The position numbers and the translations under genes were made by a program. A DNA stretch of 48,178 bases, taken from positions 1 through 48,178 of the forward strand of contig CADBYI010000007.1 of assembly GCA_902798825.1 (NCBI GenBank), in the 5' to 3' direction. Shown here piece by piece: positions 34,028-42,296 of this stretch. The stretch's first letter is position 1. Each line of letters begins with the position of its first letter. The stretch comes from an uncultured Eubacteriales bacterium. Its GTDB lineage: Bacteria > Bacillota > Clostridia > Christensenellales > CAG-138. The notes under the pieces were generated by a model that saw nothing but the letters and a program-made list of their open reading frames with translations, ran no database searches and was not told the DNA's origin.

Positions 34028-35827
34028 TTATTCCACAAACAGGTCGACGAACTGGAACGTGCGGCAGTCCACCAGGCCCCGGTTGGTGAGCCGAAGCTCG
34101 GGGAGGCAGGCCAGGGGGATGAGGGCCATGGTCATATAGGGGGAATTGATGACGCAGCCCATCTGCTTCCAGGCGTCGCTAAGCTTGCTGACCAGATCCG
34201 CCATCTGCTCCACAGGCAGATCGTTCATTAGGCCCGCGATGGGAAGGGGCACCAGAGCCAGCACCTTTCCGTCCGCCACGGCGCAGAGGCCGCCGCCGCA
34301 CTCTATGAGCGTGTTGGCGGCAAGAGCCATATCCTCGTCGTTGGTACCCGCCACCAGCAGATTGTGGGCGTCGTGGGCCACGGTTTGGGCCATGGCGCCC
34401 TTCTTGAATCCGAAGCCCTTCAAGAAGCCCATGCCCTTGGTCCCGGTCTCGTGATGCCGCTCGAAGACCGCCATCTTCAAGATATCCTGATCGGGGTCAG
34501 CTTCAAGATACCCATCCTTGACCTTCAGCTCTAGGATGCGCTCATAGTTGCCCACCCGGTTCGGGATGATCTCGATGACCCGTGTCTTCACGGCTTCCTT
34601 ACCGGCGGGAGTTGCGATCTTGAAGCTGTCGGCGGTAATGGGGTGCCCCACATGCATGGTGTTGTAGACCGAGGAGGGGAAGTTGGGCTTGCCGATCGTC
34701 ACAGTCATTTTCCCGTTTTCCGCCACCACATCCCCGTCGATGATGGTGCGGGTGATGCGGATATCGTTGAGATCGTCGAAGAACACGATGTCGGCGCACT
34801 TGCCCGGGGCGATGCTGCCCATCTCGTGGTCCATGCGGAAGCAGGTGGCCGGGTTGATGGTGACGTACTGAATGGCCTTGATGGGGTCCAGACCTTCCCG
34901 GATGGCGCAGCGAACGATGTGATCGAGATGGCCGTCCTGGATGAGGGTATCGGGATGGGTATCGTCGGAGATAAGGCAGGCGAACCGATCGTCGATGTGG
35001 TTGTCCAACACGGCCTTGATGATGACGGGCATATCGTGCCAGGCGCTGCCGTAGCGCATGAGGGCGTACATGCCGTGGCGCATCTTTTCCAGTACGTCCA
35101 CCGCGCGGGTGGATTCATGGCAGCAGCGGACGCCGGAGGCAATATAGGCATTGAGCCCCGCTTCGGTATCGGGCACGGAGTAGTGGCCCGTGATGACCTG
35201 ATCCGCCTTCAGCGTCTCCGCCAGCTCCCCGTGGATGTTGGGCTCCGCTCCCAGCACATTGGGGAAGCTCATCATCTCGCCCAGGCCCATGATCCCGTCC
35301 CAGGTCATCATCTCCCGGACCTCCTCGGGGCCGATGTGGGAGCCCGTGTCCTCGAATCCCGCCACGGCGGGCACGCAGGAGGGCACGTTGGACATGGCCT
35401 TGAGGGGCGCCCGTTTGGCGTCGTCGATCATGGCCTTTACGCCCTCGGGACCGCAGACGTTGCAAATCTCGTGGGGGTCCATGAAGATGCCCGTGGTCCC
35501 ATGGGGCACCACCGCCCGGGCGTATTCGCCCACGCTGATCATGGAGGACTCCACGTGGATGTGGGCGTCCATAAAGCCCGGGGCGATGTATTGGCCCGTG
35601 GCGTCGATGATCTTCGTATCCGCACCGATACAGTGGCTGGCGTCACCCACCAGGGCGATGCGCCCCTCGCTGATGGCCACGTCGATCCCATCCTGGATCT
35701 CGGCGGTGCACACGTTCACCAGCTTGGCGTTTCGGATCACCATTTCGGCCTTCTGCACACCCATGGCCACATTTGCCATGGTGCGGGTCACTTCGTAAAG
35801 GGGTTTCTTGCAGAATTTGTTCAGCAT
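34028..35827 (-). CDS. ade: Adenine deaminase
   Basis: 599 residues, the usual length of bacterial AdeC/Ade. It converts adenine to hypoxanthine and ammonia. Metal and catalytic motifs: APGFMDAHIHVESSM (HxH), MDPHEICNVCG, GHYSVPDTEAG, HESTRAVD, LISDDTHPD, and the C-terminal AHDAHNLLVAGTND. ISEGRIALVGDAS is the N-terminal sandwich domain. The ATG at 35827 has AGGAGGTG eight bases upstream; longer in-frame readings run over the divergent promoter. Together with the ygeY/ssnA locus it points to a cell able to feed adenine into hypoxanthine and xanthine breakdown, though the two loci are 32 kb apart. Confidence 0.95.
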   Translation of the reverse strand: MLNKFCKKPLYEVTRTMANVAMGVQKAEMVIRNAKLVNVCTAEIQDGIDVAISEGRIALVGDASHCIGADTKIIDATGQYIAPGFMDAHIHVESSMISVGEYARAVVPHGTTGIFMDPHEICNVCGPEGVKAMIDDAKRAPLKAMSNVPSCVPAVAGFEDTGSHIGPEEVREMMTWDGIMGLGEMMSFPNVLGAEPNIHGELAETLKADQVITGHYSVPDTEAGLNAYIASGVRCCHESTRAVDVLEKMRHGMYALMRYGSAWHDMPVIIKAVLDNHIDDRFACLISDDTHPDTLIQDGHLDHIVRCAIREGLDPIKAIQYVTINPATCFRMDHEMGSIAPGKCADIVFFDDLNDIRITRTIIDGDVVAENGKMTVTIGKPNFPSSVYNTMHVGHPITADSFKIATPAGKEAVKTRVIEIIPNRVGNYERILELKVKDGYLEADPDQDILKMAVFERHHETGTKGMGFLKGFGFKKGAMAQTVAHDAHNLLVAGTNDEDMALAANTLIECGGGLCAVADGKVLALVPLPIAGLMNDLPVEQMADLVSKLSDAWKQMGCVINSPYMTMALIPLACLPELRLTNRGLVDCRTFQFVDLFVE

Positions 35828-35855
35828 CCCGTTCACCTCCTGATGTGATGAAAAA

Positions 35856-35885
35856 AGTATATCATACTTGCACATAGTTGTACAT
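35856..35885 (-). promoter_or_regulatory. ade promoter with adjacent direct repeats
   Basis: On the minus strand GTACAA, 16-bp spacer, TATACT (35861-35856). Two abutting 10-bp direct repeats, ACTTGCACAT (35866-35875) and AGTTGTACAT (35876-35885, plus-strand reading), cover the spacer and -35 box, as a repressor site would. Confidence 0.5.
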
Positions 35886-35904
35886 AATCTGAGGGCCTTG
35901 TTTT

Positions 35905-35932
35905 TTGTTTGCCCTTCGGGGTCGGATATGAT
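35905..35932 (+). promoter_or_regulatory. Promoter of the winged-helix protein gene
   Basis: TTGTTT (35905-35910), 16-bp spacer, TATGAT (35927-35932), 38 bases before the ATG. Confidence 0.45.
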
Positions 35933-35970
35933 ACAATCAATCAGACTGAAGCAAGGCGGAGGGACGATCC

Positions 35971-37002
35971 ATGACGGATAAGGAGATGTTGCTGTACAAT
36001 TCCCTTCATGGACTGCATCTGCTGTCAAAGGCCGATACCCATACGGTGGTTTCCGATCTTATGGGGCTGCAGGCCCAGTTTGCAAACTATCCCAAGGCGT
36101 CTCTGCTCATTCGCGCTTCGGATTATCGAGCAAACGATCCCTTTTGTGGTTTGGTTAAGACTTGGTCCCATCGGGGCACCATGCACCTGGTGCCGGAAGA
36201 CGAGCTGGGGCTTCATCTGGCGGCCTTCGACAACAACGGACCCTTTGTCGACGGATATTGGGGAATATCCCGCGCCGATGCGGAGCGCTGGGCGCCCTTT
36301 ATTGAGGAGGAGATCGGGCAGGGAAACAACACCAGGGATGGTCTTAAGGAGGCCTGCCGCCGTAAGGGCATGGGTGAGGAACTGCTTCATCAGGTGTTTT
36401 ACGGTTGGGGCGGCCTCATACGTGAAATGGTTGCCAGGGGCCGCATCGTCTGCGGCACGGGCACCCAAAAGGAGTATTACATTCCCAACGGGATCGAATG
36501 GATGGACAGGGATCAGGCGCGACGGGTATTCCTTCGCCGATACTTCGAGCACTACGGACCGGCCACCGTGTCGGACTGCCGATACTTCTTCGGAAACTGG
36601 AAGAGGGCAGACATGGACCCGCTGCTAAATCAGCTCCTGCCGGAGCTGGTCTGCACAGTCGTTGAAGGGAAGAGGTATTATAGCCTTCATGAGCCTGTGA
36701 CGGACGCGGCTCTGCCTGAATGTCTGCTGATACCCGGGTTCGATCAGCTGGTCCTGGGGTATAAGGATCGGGAGCGGATGATCGACAAAAGGTTTCTGAA
36801 GGAGCTGACCAACGTTGCCGGGATCGTTTCACCCTCCCTTCTGATCCGGGGTCGGATCAGGGCTCGGTGGAAGCTTTCAGGGGACAAACTGGTGGTCACA
36901 TCGTTCGATCGAAGGCTGAAGAAGGACAAAGCGGCCATTCGCCGGAAGGTGGGAGAAGTCTTTGGAAAGCAGATCAAACAAATCGTGTTCGTGGATTCTT
37001 GA
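35971..37002 (+). CDS. Winged-helix DNA-binding domain protein (PF06224, AlkX/YcaQ-like)
   Basis: 343 residues. The family is recognised by LMGLQAQFANYP near the N-terminus, SHRGTMHLVPEDE, and a C-terminal region LLIPGFDQLVLGYKDR then GRIRARWKL. Some relatives (AlkX, AlkZ) are glycosylases that unhook DNA crosslinks and contain QxQ or QxD motifs; here GLQAQ provides a Q-x-Q, so repair activity is possible. The gene is divergent from ade. GCGGAGGGACG precedes the ATG. Confidence 0.75.
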   Translation: MTDKEMLLYNSLHGLHLLSKADTHTVVSDLMGLQAQFANYPKASLLIRASDYRANDPFCGLVKTWSHRGTMHLVPEDELGLHLAAFDNNGPFVDGYWGISRADAERWAPFIEEEIGQGNNTRDGLKEACRRKGMGEELLHQVFYGWGGLIREMVARGRIVCGTGTQKEYYIPNGIEWMDRDQARRVFLRRYFEHYGPATVSDCRYFFGNWKRADMDPLLNQLLPELVCTVVEGKRYYSLHEPVTDAALPECLLIPGFDQLVLGYKDRERMIDKRFLKELTNVAGIVSPSLLIRGRIRARWKLSGDKLVVTSFDRRLKKDKAAIRRKVGEVFGKQIKQIVFVDS

Positions 37003-37035
37003 AAGGCGGCAGACGCGGCAGGTGTGAATATACTG

Positions 37036-37064
37036 TTCCAAAACCAGATGAAATAGTGTACAAT
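37036..37064 (+). promoter_or_regulatory. Sigma-A promoter of the AKR gene cluster
   Basis: TTCCAA (37036-37041), 17-bp spacer, TACAAT (37059-37064). It likely drives the run of five tightly packed genes ending with the phosphoesterase. Confidence 0.6.
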
Positions 37065-37089
37065 AAGAGAAAAATATAGGAGAAAAAGC

Positions 37090-38130
37090 ATGAAGAATAT
37101 CACCTTGGGATCGACCGGGATCACCGTTCCCCAAAACGGATTCGGCGCACTGCCCATTCAGCGCGTCTCGAAGGAGAGCGCCGTAAACCTACTTAGAAGG
37201 GCCTATGAGGGCGGTATGCGCTATTTCGACACCGCGCGGGCCTATTCGGACAGCGAGGAAAAGATCGGCGCGGCCTTCGGAGACGGTTGGCTCAAGCGCG
37301 ACCAGATCTTTATCGCCACCAAGACGGCCGCCCATACCCCGGAGGGGTTCTGGAAGGACCTTGAAACCTCACTGGCGCTGATGAAGACGGACTATATCGA
37401 CGTCTATCAGTTCCACAATCCGTCCCAATGCTACCGTCCCGGAGATGGAACGGGCATGTACGAGTGCATGCTGGAGGCCAAAAAACAGGGGAAGATTCGC
37501 CACATCGGCGTTACGGCCCACAAAAACGGCGTGGCCCGGGAGGAAGTGGAAAGCGGCCTCTATGAGACGCTGCAATACCCCATGAGCTATCTAGCCGAGG
37601 ACAAGGAGCTGGAGCTGGTTTCGGCCTGCCGGCAGCACAACATGGGCTTCATCTGCATGAAAGGGTTGGCCGGCGGCCTTATCACCAACGCCAAAGCGGC
37701 CATGGCCTTCGTGAGCCAATTCGACGGACTCGTTCCCATTTGGGGTATCCAACGGGAGCGGGAGCTGGACGACTGGCTGTCCTTTATGGACGAGACGCCC
37801 TCCCTGGACGACGAGCTGCGAGCGTACATCGACAAGGAGCGTCAGGAGCTCATGGGCTCCTTCTGCCGGGGCTGCGGCTACTGCATGCCCTGCACGGTAG
37901 GCATTGAGATCAACCAATGCAACCGTATGTCTCTGATGATCCGCCGGGCGCCCAGCGCCGCCTGGCTCAACGACCACTGGCAGGCAGAGATGGCGAAGAT
38001 CGACGAGTGTGTGGACTGTCGCCTGTGCGTATCAAAGTGCCCCTATGAGCTGGACATCCCGAACCTGCTGCGAAAGAACCTGGAGGACTATCGAAACGTC
38101 CTGGCGGGGAAGACCAAGGTGACGGACTGA
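37090..38130 (+). CDS. Aldo/keto reductase with C-terminal ferredoxin-like domain
   Basis: 346 residues. The barrel contains MRYFDTARAYSDSEEKIGAAFG with the catalytic Asp and Tyr; IGVTAHKNG follows. The last about 100 residues carry two Cys groups, CRGCGYCMPC and CVDCRLCVSKCP, the latter a complete C-x2-C-x2-C-x3-C-P 4Fe-4S motif. Such fusions are common in anaerobes and may take electrons from ferredoxin, but substrates are not established. AGGAGAAA precedes the ATG. The next gene starts within its stop (TGATG). Confidence 0.87.
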   Translation: MKNITLGSTGITVPQNGFGALPIQRVSKESAVNLLRRAYEGGMRYFDTARAYSDSEEKIGAAFGDGWLKRDQIFIATKTAAHTPEGFWKDLETSLALMKTDYIDVYQFHNPSQCYRPGDGTGMYECMLEAKKQGKIRHIGVTAHKNGVAREEVESGLYETLQYPMSYLAEDKELELVSACRQHNMGFICMKGLAGGLITNAKAAMAFVSQFDGLVPIWGIQRERELDDWLSFMDETPSLDDELRAYIDKERQELMGSFCRGCGYCMPCTVGIEINQCNRMSLMIRRAPSAAWLNDHWQAEMAKIDECVDCRLCVSKCPYELDIPNLLRKNLEDYRNVLAGKTKVTD

Positions 38131-38447
38131 TGGAGCAGATCGAGCGCATACAGGAGATGGAGCGCTGCCTGGACCACGCTGAAAGGGCTATCCGGGAGCT
38201 CAGCAAAGCACTGTCCGCCTTTGAGGAGGTCCAGCCGGAGTATCGCAGGTTGAACGAGTATTACGGAAGCGACCTGTGGATGGGGGATTATGAGGACGAC
38301 GAGGCAGGGCAGCTTCCCAAAGACCTGAAGCGGGGCGTGCTGTCCCAGGATGCTGTTTATGATCTTATCACCGAAAACAGGGAGCTGCTGGTGCGGATGC
38401 TGAAGCTGGTCACCGCGGCCCTGGAATCGGACTATGATATCGGTTAG
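38130..38447 (+). CDS. DUF4298 family protein
   Basis: 105 residues, acidic and helical, with a coiled-coil-like N-terminus (IERIQEMERCLDHAERAIREL). YYGSDLWMGDYEDDEAGQLPKDLKRGVLSQDAVYDLI matches DUF4298. No function is known to me. Its start overlaps the stop of the AKR gene, so it is translated together with it. Confidence 0.75.
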   Translation: MEQIERIQEMERCLDHAERAIRELSKALSAFEEVQPEYRRLNEYYGSDLWMGDYEDDEAGQLPKDLKRGVLSQDAVYDLITENRELLVRMLKLVTAALESDYDIG

Positions 38448-38466
38448 AAAGTGAGGATAAGAAAAT

Positions 38467-38718
38467 ATGTTGGAATTCAGATACGACACCCAGTTGCTGA
38501 TCGAGGGAGAAGACCTGGACGAGGATAAGATCGGGGATCACATCACAGAGACATTCAAGGGGGACAGCCTTCTGTGCGTGGGGGACGATACCCTGATCAA
38601 GATCCACTTCCACACCAACGAGCCCTGGCTGGTGCTGGAATATTGCGCCTCCCTGGGTGAGATCTTCGACATCGTTGTGGAGGATATGGACCGGCAGGCC
38701 CGGGGCCTGCAGGGCTGA
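38467..38718 (+). CDS. Stand-alone FakA C-terminal-like domain
   Basis: 83 residues. The sequence LLIEGEDLDEDKI, then SLLCVGDDTLIKIHFHTNEPWLVLEYCASLGEIFDIVVEDM closely follows the C-terminal segment of FakA/YloV, the fatty-acid kinase subunit (there VVGDDELVKVHVHTNDPG). The DhaL kinase domain is absent, so it cannot be a kinase. It may help a FakA/FakB system encoded elsewhere or have its own ligand. AAGTGAGGATAAG precedes the ATG. Stop and next start overlap (TGATG). Confidence 0.75.
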   Translation: MLEFRYDTQLLIEGEDLDEDKIGDHITETFKGDSLLCVGDDTLIKIHFHTNEPWLVLEYCASLGEIFDIVVEDMDRQARGLQG

Positions 38719-39230
38719 TGACGGACCTGTCCTCCGATTTCTTTTTACAGGATGCCCTCACGGTGGCGCCCCAGCTGCTGGGGTGCCGCCTTATCGTGGG
38801 CAAGAAAGAGCTGAGGATCAGCGAGACGGAAGCCTATATGGGCGAATCCGACACCGCCTGTCACGCCCATCACGGCCGCACGAAGCGGACAGAGATGCTC
38901 TACCGCCGCGGCGGGCATATTTACGTGTATCTATGCTACGGTATCCACAGCCTGCTCAACATCATCACCGGGGCGGAGGACGATCCCCAGGGGGTGCTGA
39001 TTCGCTGCTGCGCTGGGGCAGAGGGGCCGGGAAAGCTCACCAAGGCCTTGGGAATCGACCTTTCCTTCAACGGCCTCGATATGCTGAACACGGAGGGGAT
39101 CAGCCTGCTAAAGGGACCCGTATGTCCCTATGAGACCGCGCCGCGGGTGGGCATCGGCTATGCCTCTTGGGAGGATCAAATGCGGCCCTGGCGCTTTATA
39201 TGGAAAGGGGACAATTGCTGTACACGCTGA
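38718..39230 (+). CDS. Alkyladenine (3-methyladenine) DNA glycosylase, AAG/MPG family
   Basis: 170 residues, somewhat short for the family (about 190-200). It removes alkylated or deaminated purines from DNA. RISETEAYMGESDTACHA holds the catalytic Glu; RGGHIYVYLCYGIHSLLNIITG and PQGVLIR are signature segments. The expected C-terminal RVGI and WRFxxxG elements are present (PRVGIGYAS, PWRFIWKG). Start overlaps the previous stop; the phosphoesterase gene begins inside its 3' end. Confidence 0.88.
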   Translation: MTDLSSDFFLQDALTVAPQLLGCRLIVGKKELRISETEAYMGESDTACHAHHGRTKRTEMLYRRGGHIYVYLCYGIHSLLNIITGAEDDPQGVLIRCCAGAEGPGKLTKALGIDLSFNGLDMLNTEGISLLKGPVCPYETAPRVGIGYASWEDQMRPWRFIWKGDNCCTR

Positions 39231-40021
39231 TCGTCATCGTCATAGCAGGCATCTGTTTGCTCCTGTACGGCTGGTGGGATACCAACCGCTTTGATGTGCG
39301 CCATGTGGAGATAGAGCTGAAGCGCCTTCCAAAGCCTTTTGAAGGCTTCACCATTCTCCAAATATCCGATCTTCATAACCGTGCCTATGGGAAGGACGGT
39401 CTCGACATGATCCGTGCCATACAGGGCCTGTCCTTTGATTGCATCGCCATTACCGGGGATCTGCTGGACAGACATTTGCCCAAGAAGCGGGAAAACGGGT
39501 ATCGATTCGCCCGGGAGGCGGCCAAATTGGGTAAGGCCTATTTCGTCCAGGGCAATCACGAATGGCGGATCGGCGAGTGGCAGGAGATACAGGCGGAGCT
39601 GAACTTGCGCGGCGTTCGCGTTTTGAATAACGAGAAGGTCACCTTTTCGCGGGACGGGGCATCATTGGACCTGATCGGCATTCGGGAGAAGACAGGGGTA
39701 GAGGAGATACAGGCTCTGGTTTCCCCAGATGTCTGTTCCGTGCTCCTGGCCCATCATCCGGAACGTATTTGGGACTATGCCAAAACGGGGGTTGACCTGG
39801 TTCTCTCGGGCCATGCTCACGGGGGCCAGGTACGCCTGTTCGGCCACGGGCTCTATAGCCCCGATCAGGGCGTTCTGCCCCGTTACACGTCGGGGGTGTA
39901 CACAAGCGGAAAGACAAAGCTTTACGTCTCACGGGGTGCGGGCAATCATAGCTTTCTGCCGCCTCGCATCTTCAACCGACCGGAAATCGATTTAATCACA
40001 CTAAAAACGCCTTCCCACTGA
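39200..40021 (+). CDS. Membrane-anchored metallophosphoesterase (YkuE/YaeI-like)
   Basis: About 273 residues. An N-terminal membrane segment (LLYTLIVIVIAGICLLLYGW) is followed by the calcineurin-like core: QISDLHN (D-x-H), ITGDLLDR (G-D-x-x-D), QGNHEWR (GNH-E), LAHHPE and SGHAHGGQ. Relatives hydrolyse phosphodiesters or pyrophosphates of membrane lipids such as UDP-diacylglucosamine; the substrate here is unknown. The start is uncertain: ATG 39200 overlaps the glycosylase gene by 31 bases, while TTG 39215 has AAAGGGG just upstream. The stop codon sits in the loop of the terminator. Confidence 0.82.
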   Translation: MERGQLLYTLIVIVIAGICLLLYGWWDTNRFDVRHVEIELKRLPKPFEGFTILQISDLHNRAYGKDGLDMIRAIQGLSFDCIAITGDLLDRHLPKKRENGYRFAREAAKLGKAYFVQGNHEWRIGEWQEIQAELNLRGVRVLNNEKVTFSRDGASLDLIGIREKTGVEEIQALVSPDVCSVLLAHHPERIWDYAKTGVDLVLSGHAHGGQVRLFGHGLYSPDQGVLPRYTSGVYTSGKTKLYVSRGAGNHSFLPPRIFNRPEIDLITLKTPSH

Positions 40022-40033
40022 CGGGAAGGCGTT
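40003..40033. terminator. Terminator shared by the phosphoesterase gene and deoC
   Basis: AACGCCTTCCC pairs with GGGAAGGCGTT (11 bp, 6-base loop). TTTTTAG follows on the minus strand, so it works best for deoC. The loop contains the phosphoesterase stop codon. Confidence 0.8.
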
Positions 40034-40050
40034 ATCTTCTGTTGGTTGCT

Positions 40051-40695
40051 TTATCCTTCGATGATCTTCTTGGAGGAGCTGGCGCCGATGCGGCTGGCGC
40101 CGGCGGCGATCATAGCCTCGGCTGCTTCACGGGATCGGATGCCGCCGGAGGCCTTGACCCCCAGCTCGTCGCCCACCACGCCCCGCATGAGGGCCACGTC
40201 CTCCACGGTGGCGCCGCCGGTGGAGAAGCCGGTGGAGGTCTTCACAAAGTCGGCCCCGGCGTTCTTAGCGCACAGGCAGGCGTTGACCTTCTGCTCGTCG
40301 GTGAGCAGGCAGGTTTCGATGATGACCTTCAACAGAGCCTTACCCCGGATGGCGTCGGCCACGGCTTTGATATCGCTCTGCACATACTCCCAATCGCCCT
40401 CCTTGGCTGCGCCAACGGCGATGACCATATCGATCTCCTGGGCCCCGTTTTCCACGCACAGCTTGGCCTCGGCAGCCTTGATGGCGGAGGGCGTAGCCCC
40501 CAGAGGGAAGCCCACCACGCAGCAGGTCTTGATATCCGTGCCCTGCAGCTCTTTTGCCACAAAAGCAGCATAGCGGGGATTCACGCAGACGCTGGCGGTA
40601 TTATAGGCCTTGGCCTCCTCGCAGACCCGATGGATGTCCTCGTGGGTGGCCTCGGGCTTGAGCAGGGTATGGTCGATGTATTTGTTCAGCTCCAT
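40051..40695 (-). CDS. deoC: Deoxyribose-phosphate aldolase
   Basis: 214 residues, the standard short DeoC. It cleaves 2-deoxyribose 5-phosphate to glyceraldehyde 3-phosphate and acetaldehyde in deoxynucleoside breakdown. [11 protein letters not shown] is the N-terminal signature, [14 protein letters not shown] holds the second active-site Lys, and [14 protein letters not shown] carries the Schiff-base Lys (residue 152). KASGGIRS is the phosphate loop. The ATG shares a base with the stop of the upstream gene (TAATG), implying coupling; an AAGGAGAAGC box lies in the preceding gene's end. Confidence 0.95.
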   Translation of the reverse strand: MELNKYIDHTLLKPEATHEDIHRVCEEAKAYNTASVCVNPRYAAFVAKELQGTDIKTCCVVGFPLGATPSAIKAAEAKLCVENGAQEIDMVIAVGAAKEGDWEYVQSDIKAVADAIRGKALLKVIIETCLLTDEQKVNACLCAKNAGADFVKTSTGFSTGGATVEDVALMRGVVGDELGVKASGGIRSREAAEAMIAAGASRIGASSSKKIIEG

Positions 40696-42245
40696 TATTT
40701 CGCTTCTCCTTCCTCGGTATAGGTGATCATGTTCTGCCCGTCGTCCCACAGGCGCTCCAGATTATAATAGGAGCGCTCCTCCGGATGGAACAGATGCACC
40801 AGCAGATCACCGAAGTCCAGAACGATCCAGCGTCCCTCCTGATACCCTTCCTTGCGGCGAGGGAACAGGCCCATCTCGGCGGCCTTTTCCTCCAATTCGT
40901 CGCTGAGGGCCTTCACCTGGGGCACCCCCCGGCCGCTGGCCACGATGAACCAGTCGGCGATGATGGTCTTGTCCGTGACTTCGAGGGCGCGAATGTCCAG
41001 CGCCTTCTTGTCGTATAGTATTTTACAAAGCTGCAGGATCGTTTCCTTGTTCAGGGTTTCCATGAATGTCTCCTTTGCTGTAATCTTGCGCACAAGGGCG
41101 TCCCTGGCGCGGAGGGTGGCGGGGTTCAGGACCCAGCCACTATTCTGAATATACCAGATATTGTCGTTAAAAACAAGTAGCAGTCCCTTTTCAAAGCTCA
41201 ATCGGTCCCGGGCCGAAAGAAGAAGCGCGCGTTGCTTCTCCACGGCGGGATGGTCCCGACTGGGCTCTATGATGTCTGCCGCCCAGATGATCTCGTCCAG
41301 AAGCGTCATATCCACCGCACCTGTGGTATGGTAGCGGATGGCCTCCAACACCTCCTCGTCCGTGACACCGTATCGCTCGCGGGCTAGAGCCGCACCGGCA
41401 GGGGCGTGGAGGATCATTCCGTCCACCTGTGGATCAAGATCGCTGCCATCTCGCTTTGCTAACGCTGCCTGCTCCTCCAGGGACAGGTATTTGGCACAAT
41501 CGTGGAGCAAAGCGGCCAGGCGGGCTTTTTGCCCGTTCGCTCCCAGGTTTTCTGCCAGTTGCACCGCCGTGATCTCCACACCGATCACATGGCGGAACCG
41601 GTGAGGCTTCAACACCTCCTTCATGGAGACGGTCAAGCTGACCAGTTCCTCGCTCACATACAGGGCCTGCTCATAGATGTACCATTCCACCGCCGGGGGC
41701 ACCAGGCCGCCTATGGGGCGTCCCTGCGCCAACCGATTCCGAATCTCGGTGGAGGATAGCTCCCGAACGGGAGGGAGGAGGGTCACATCAGCGCCGAACC
41801 GTTCTTTGACCTGGGCCGCAGCCTCCGCTTCACCGCCGTCCTGGCCGGCACGGCAGATGCACACCAGGTGGGCCTTTTCGCAGACGATCTCGGGATGATA
41901 CCAGGTGGTAAGGGAGCGAAGCATGTCGCTGCCCATGATGAAATAGAGCTCGTCTTTGGGGTGCTCATCGGCCAAATGAATCAGCGTCATGGCCGTATAG
42001 CTGGTCCCGCTCTGGTTCAGCTCCCAGTCGGAGGCCACAAAGCCCTGTTCATCTTCGCAAGCTAGCTGCACCATCCTGAACCGCTGCCGGCTGTCCGCCC
42101 CCTGGGCCAGCTCCTTGTGGGGCGGGATGCGGTCCACCATGAGCAGCACCGTATCGAGCTGTAAAGCGTCCCTGGCGCTGCGCGCCATTTCCAAATGTCC
42201 GTTGTGAATGGGGTGAAAGCTGCCCCCTAAAATACCGATCTTCAT
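40695..42245 (-). CDS. nadD: Fusion of NadD, YqeK and RsfS in one reading frame
   Basis: 516 residues in one open frame. Residues 1-200: nicotinate-nucleotide adenylyltransferase NadD ([44 protein letters not shown]). Residues about 207-388: YqeK HD-domain hydrolase of Ap4A ([33 protein letters not shown]). Residues 395-516: RsfS ribosome silencing factor ([44 protein letters not shown]). In most Bacillota these are separate neighbouring genes. A good ribosome binding site and ATG (41063) precede the RsfS part, so a free RsfS is likely also made. The NadD start has no Shine-Dalgarno sequence; a -10 box lies seven bases upstream. Confidence 0.9.
   Translation of the reverse strand: MKIGILGGSFHPIHNGHLEMARSARDALQLDTVLLMVDRIPPHKELAQGADSRQRFRMVQLACEDEQGFVASDWELNQSGTSYTAMTLIHLADEHPKDELYFIMGSDMLRSLTTWYHPEIVCEKAHLVCICRAGQDGGEAEAAAQVKERFGADVTLLPPVRELSSTEIRNRLAQGRPIGGLVPPAVEWYIYEQALYVSEELVSLTVSMKEVLKPHRFRHVIGVEITAVQLAENLGANGQKARLAALLHDCAKYLSLEEQAALAKRDGSDLDPQVDGMILHAPAGAALARERYGVTDEEVLEAIRYHTTGAVDMTLLDEIIWAADIIEPSRDHPAVEKQRALLLSARDRLSFEKGLLLVFNDNIWYIQNSGWVLNPATLRARDALVRKITAKETFMETLNKETILQLCKILYDKKALDIRALEVTDKTIIADWFIVASGRGVPQVKALSDELEEKAAEMGLFPRRKEGYQEGRWIVLDFGDLLVHLFHPEERSYYNLERLWDDGQNMITYTEEGEAK
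41061..41077 (-). promoter_or_regulatory. Internal ribosome binding site and ATG for RsfS
   Basis: On the minus strand AAAGGAG is followed after six bases by ATG, exactly at the first residue expected for RsfS ([10 protein letters not shown]). It lies within the NadD-YqeK-RsfS frame and suggests independent initiation of a 122-residue RsfS. Confidence 0.65.
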
Positions 42246-42252
42246 GTACTGT

Positions 42253-42281
42253 AGTATAGTATATCTTACCGTCCCCAGGCA
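42253..42281 (-). promoter_or_regulatory. nadD promoter predicting a leaderless mRNA
   Basis: Overlapping TATACTATACT on the minus strand (42263-42253). The second TATACT ends seven bases before the nadD ATG, with TTGCCT 18 bases upstream as -35. Transcription would start at or within a few bases of the ATG. Confidence 0.55.
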
Positions 42282-42296
42282 ATACTGAATTTGAAA

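Noticed and set aside
38718..39230. Truncated pseudogene of alkyladenine glycosylase
   Set aside because: Although short, all core motifs including the C-terminal RVGI and WRF elements are present, so it is probably functional.
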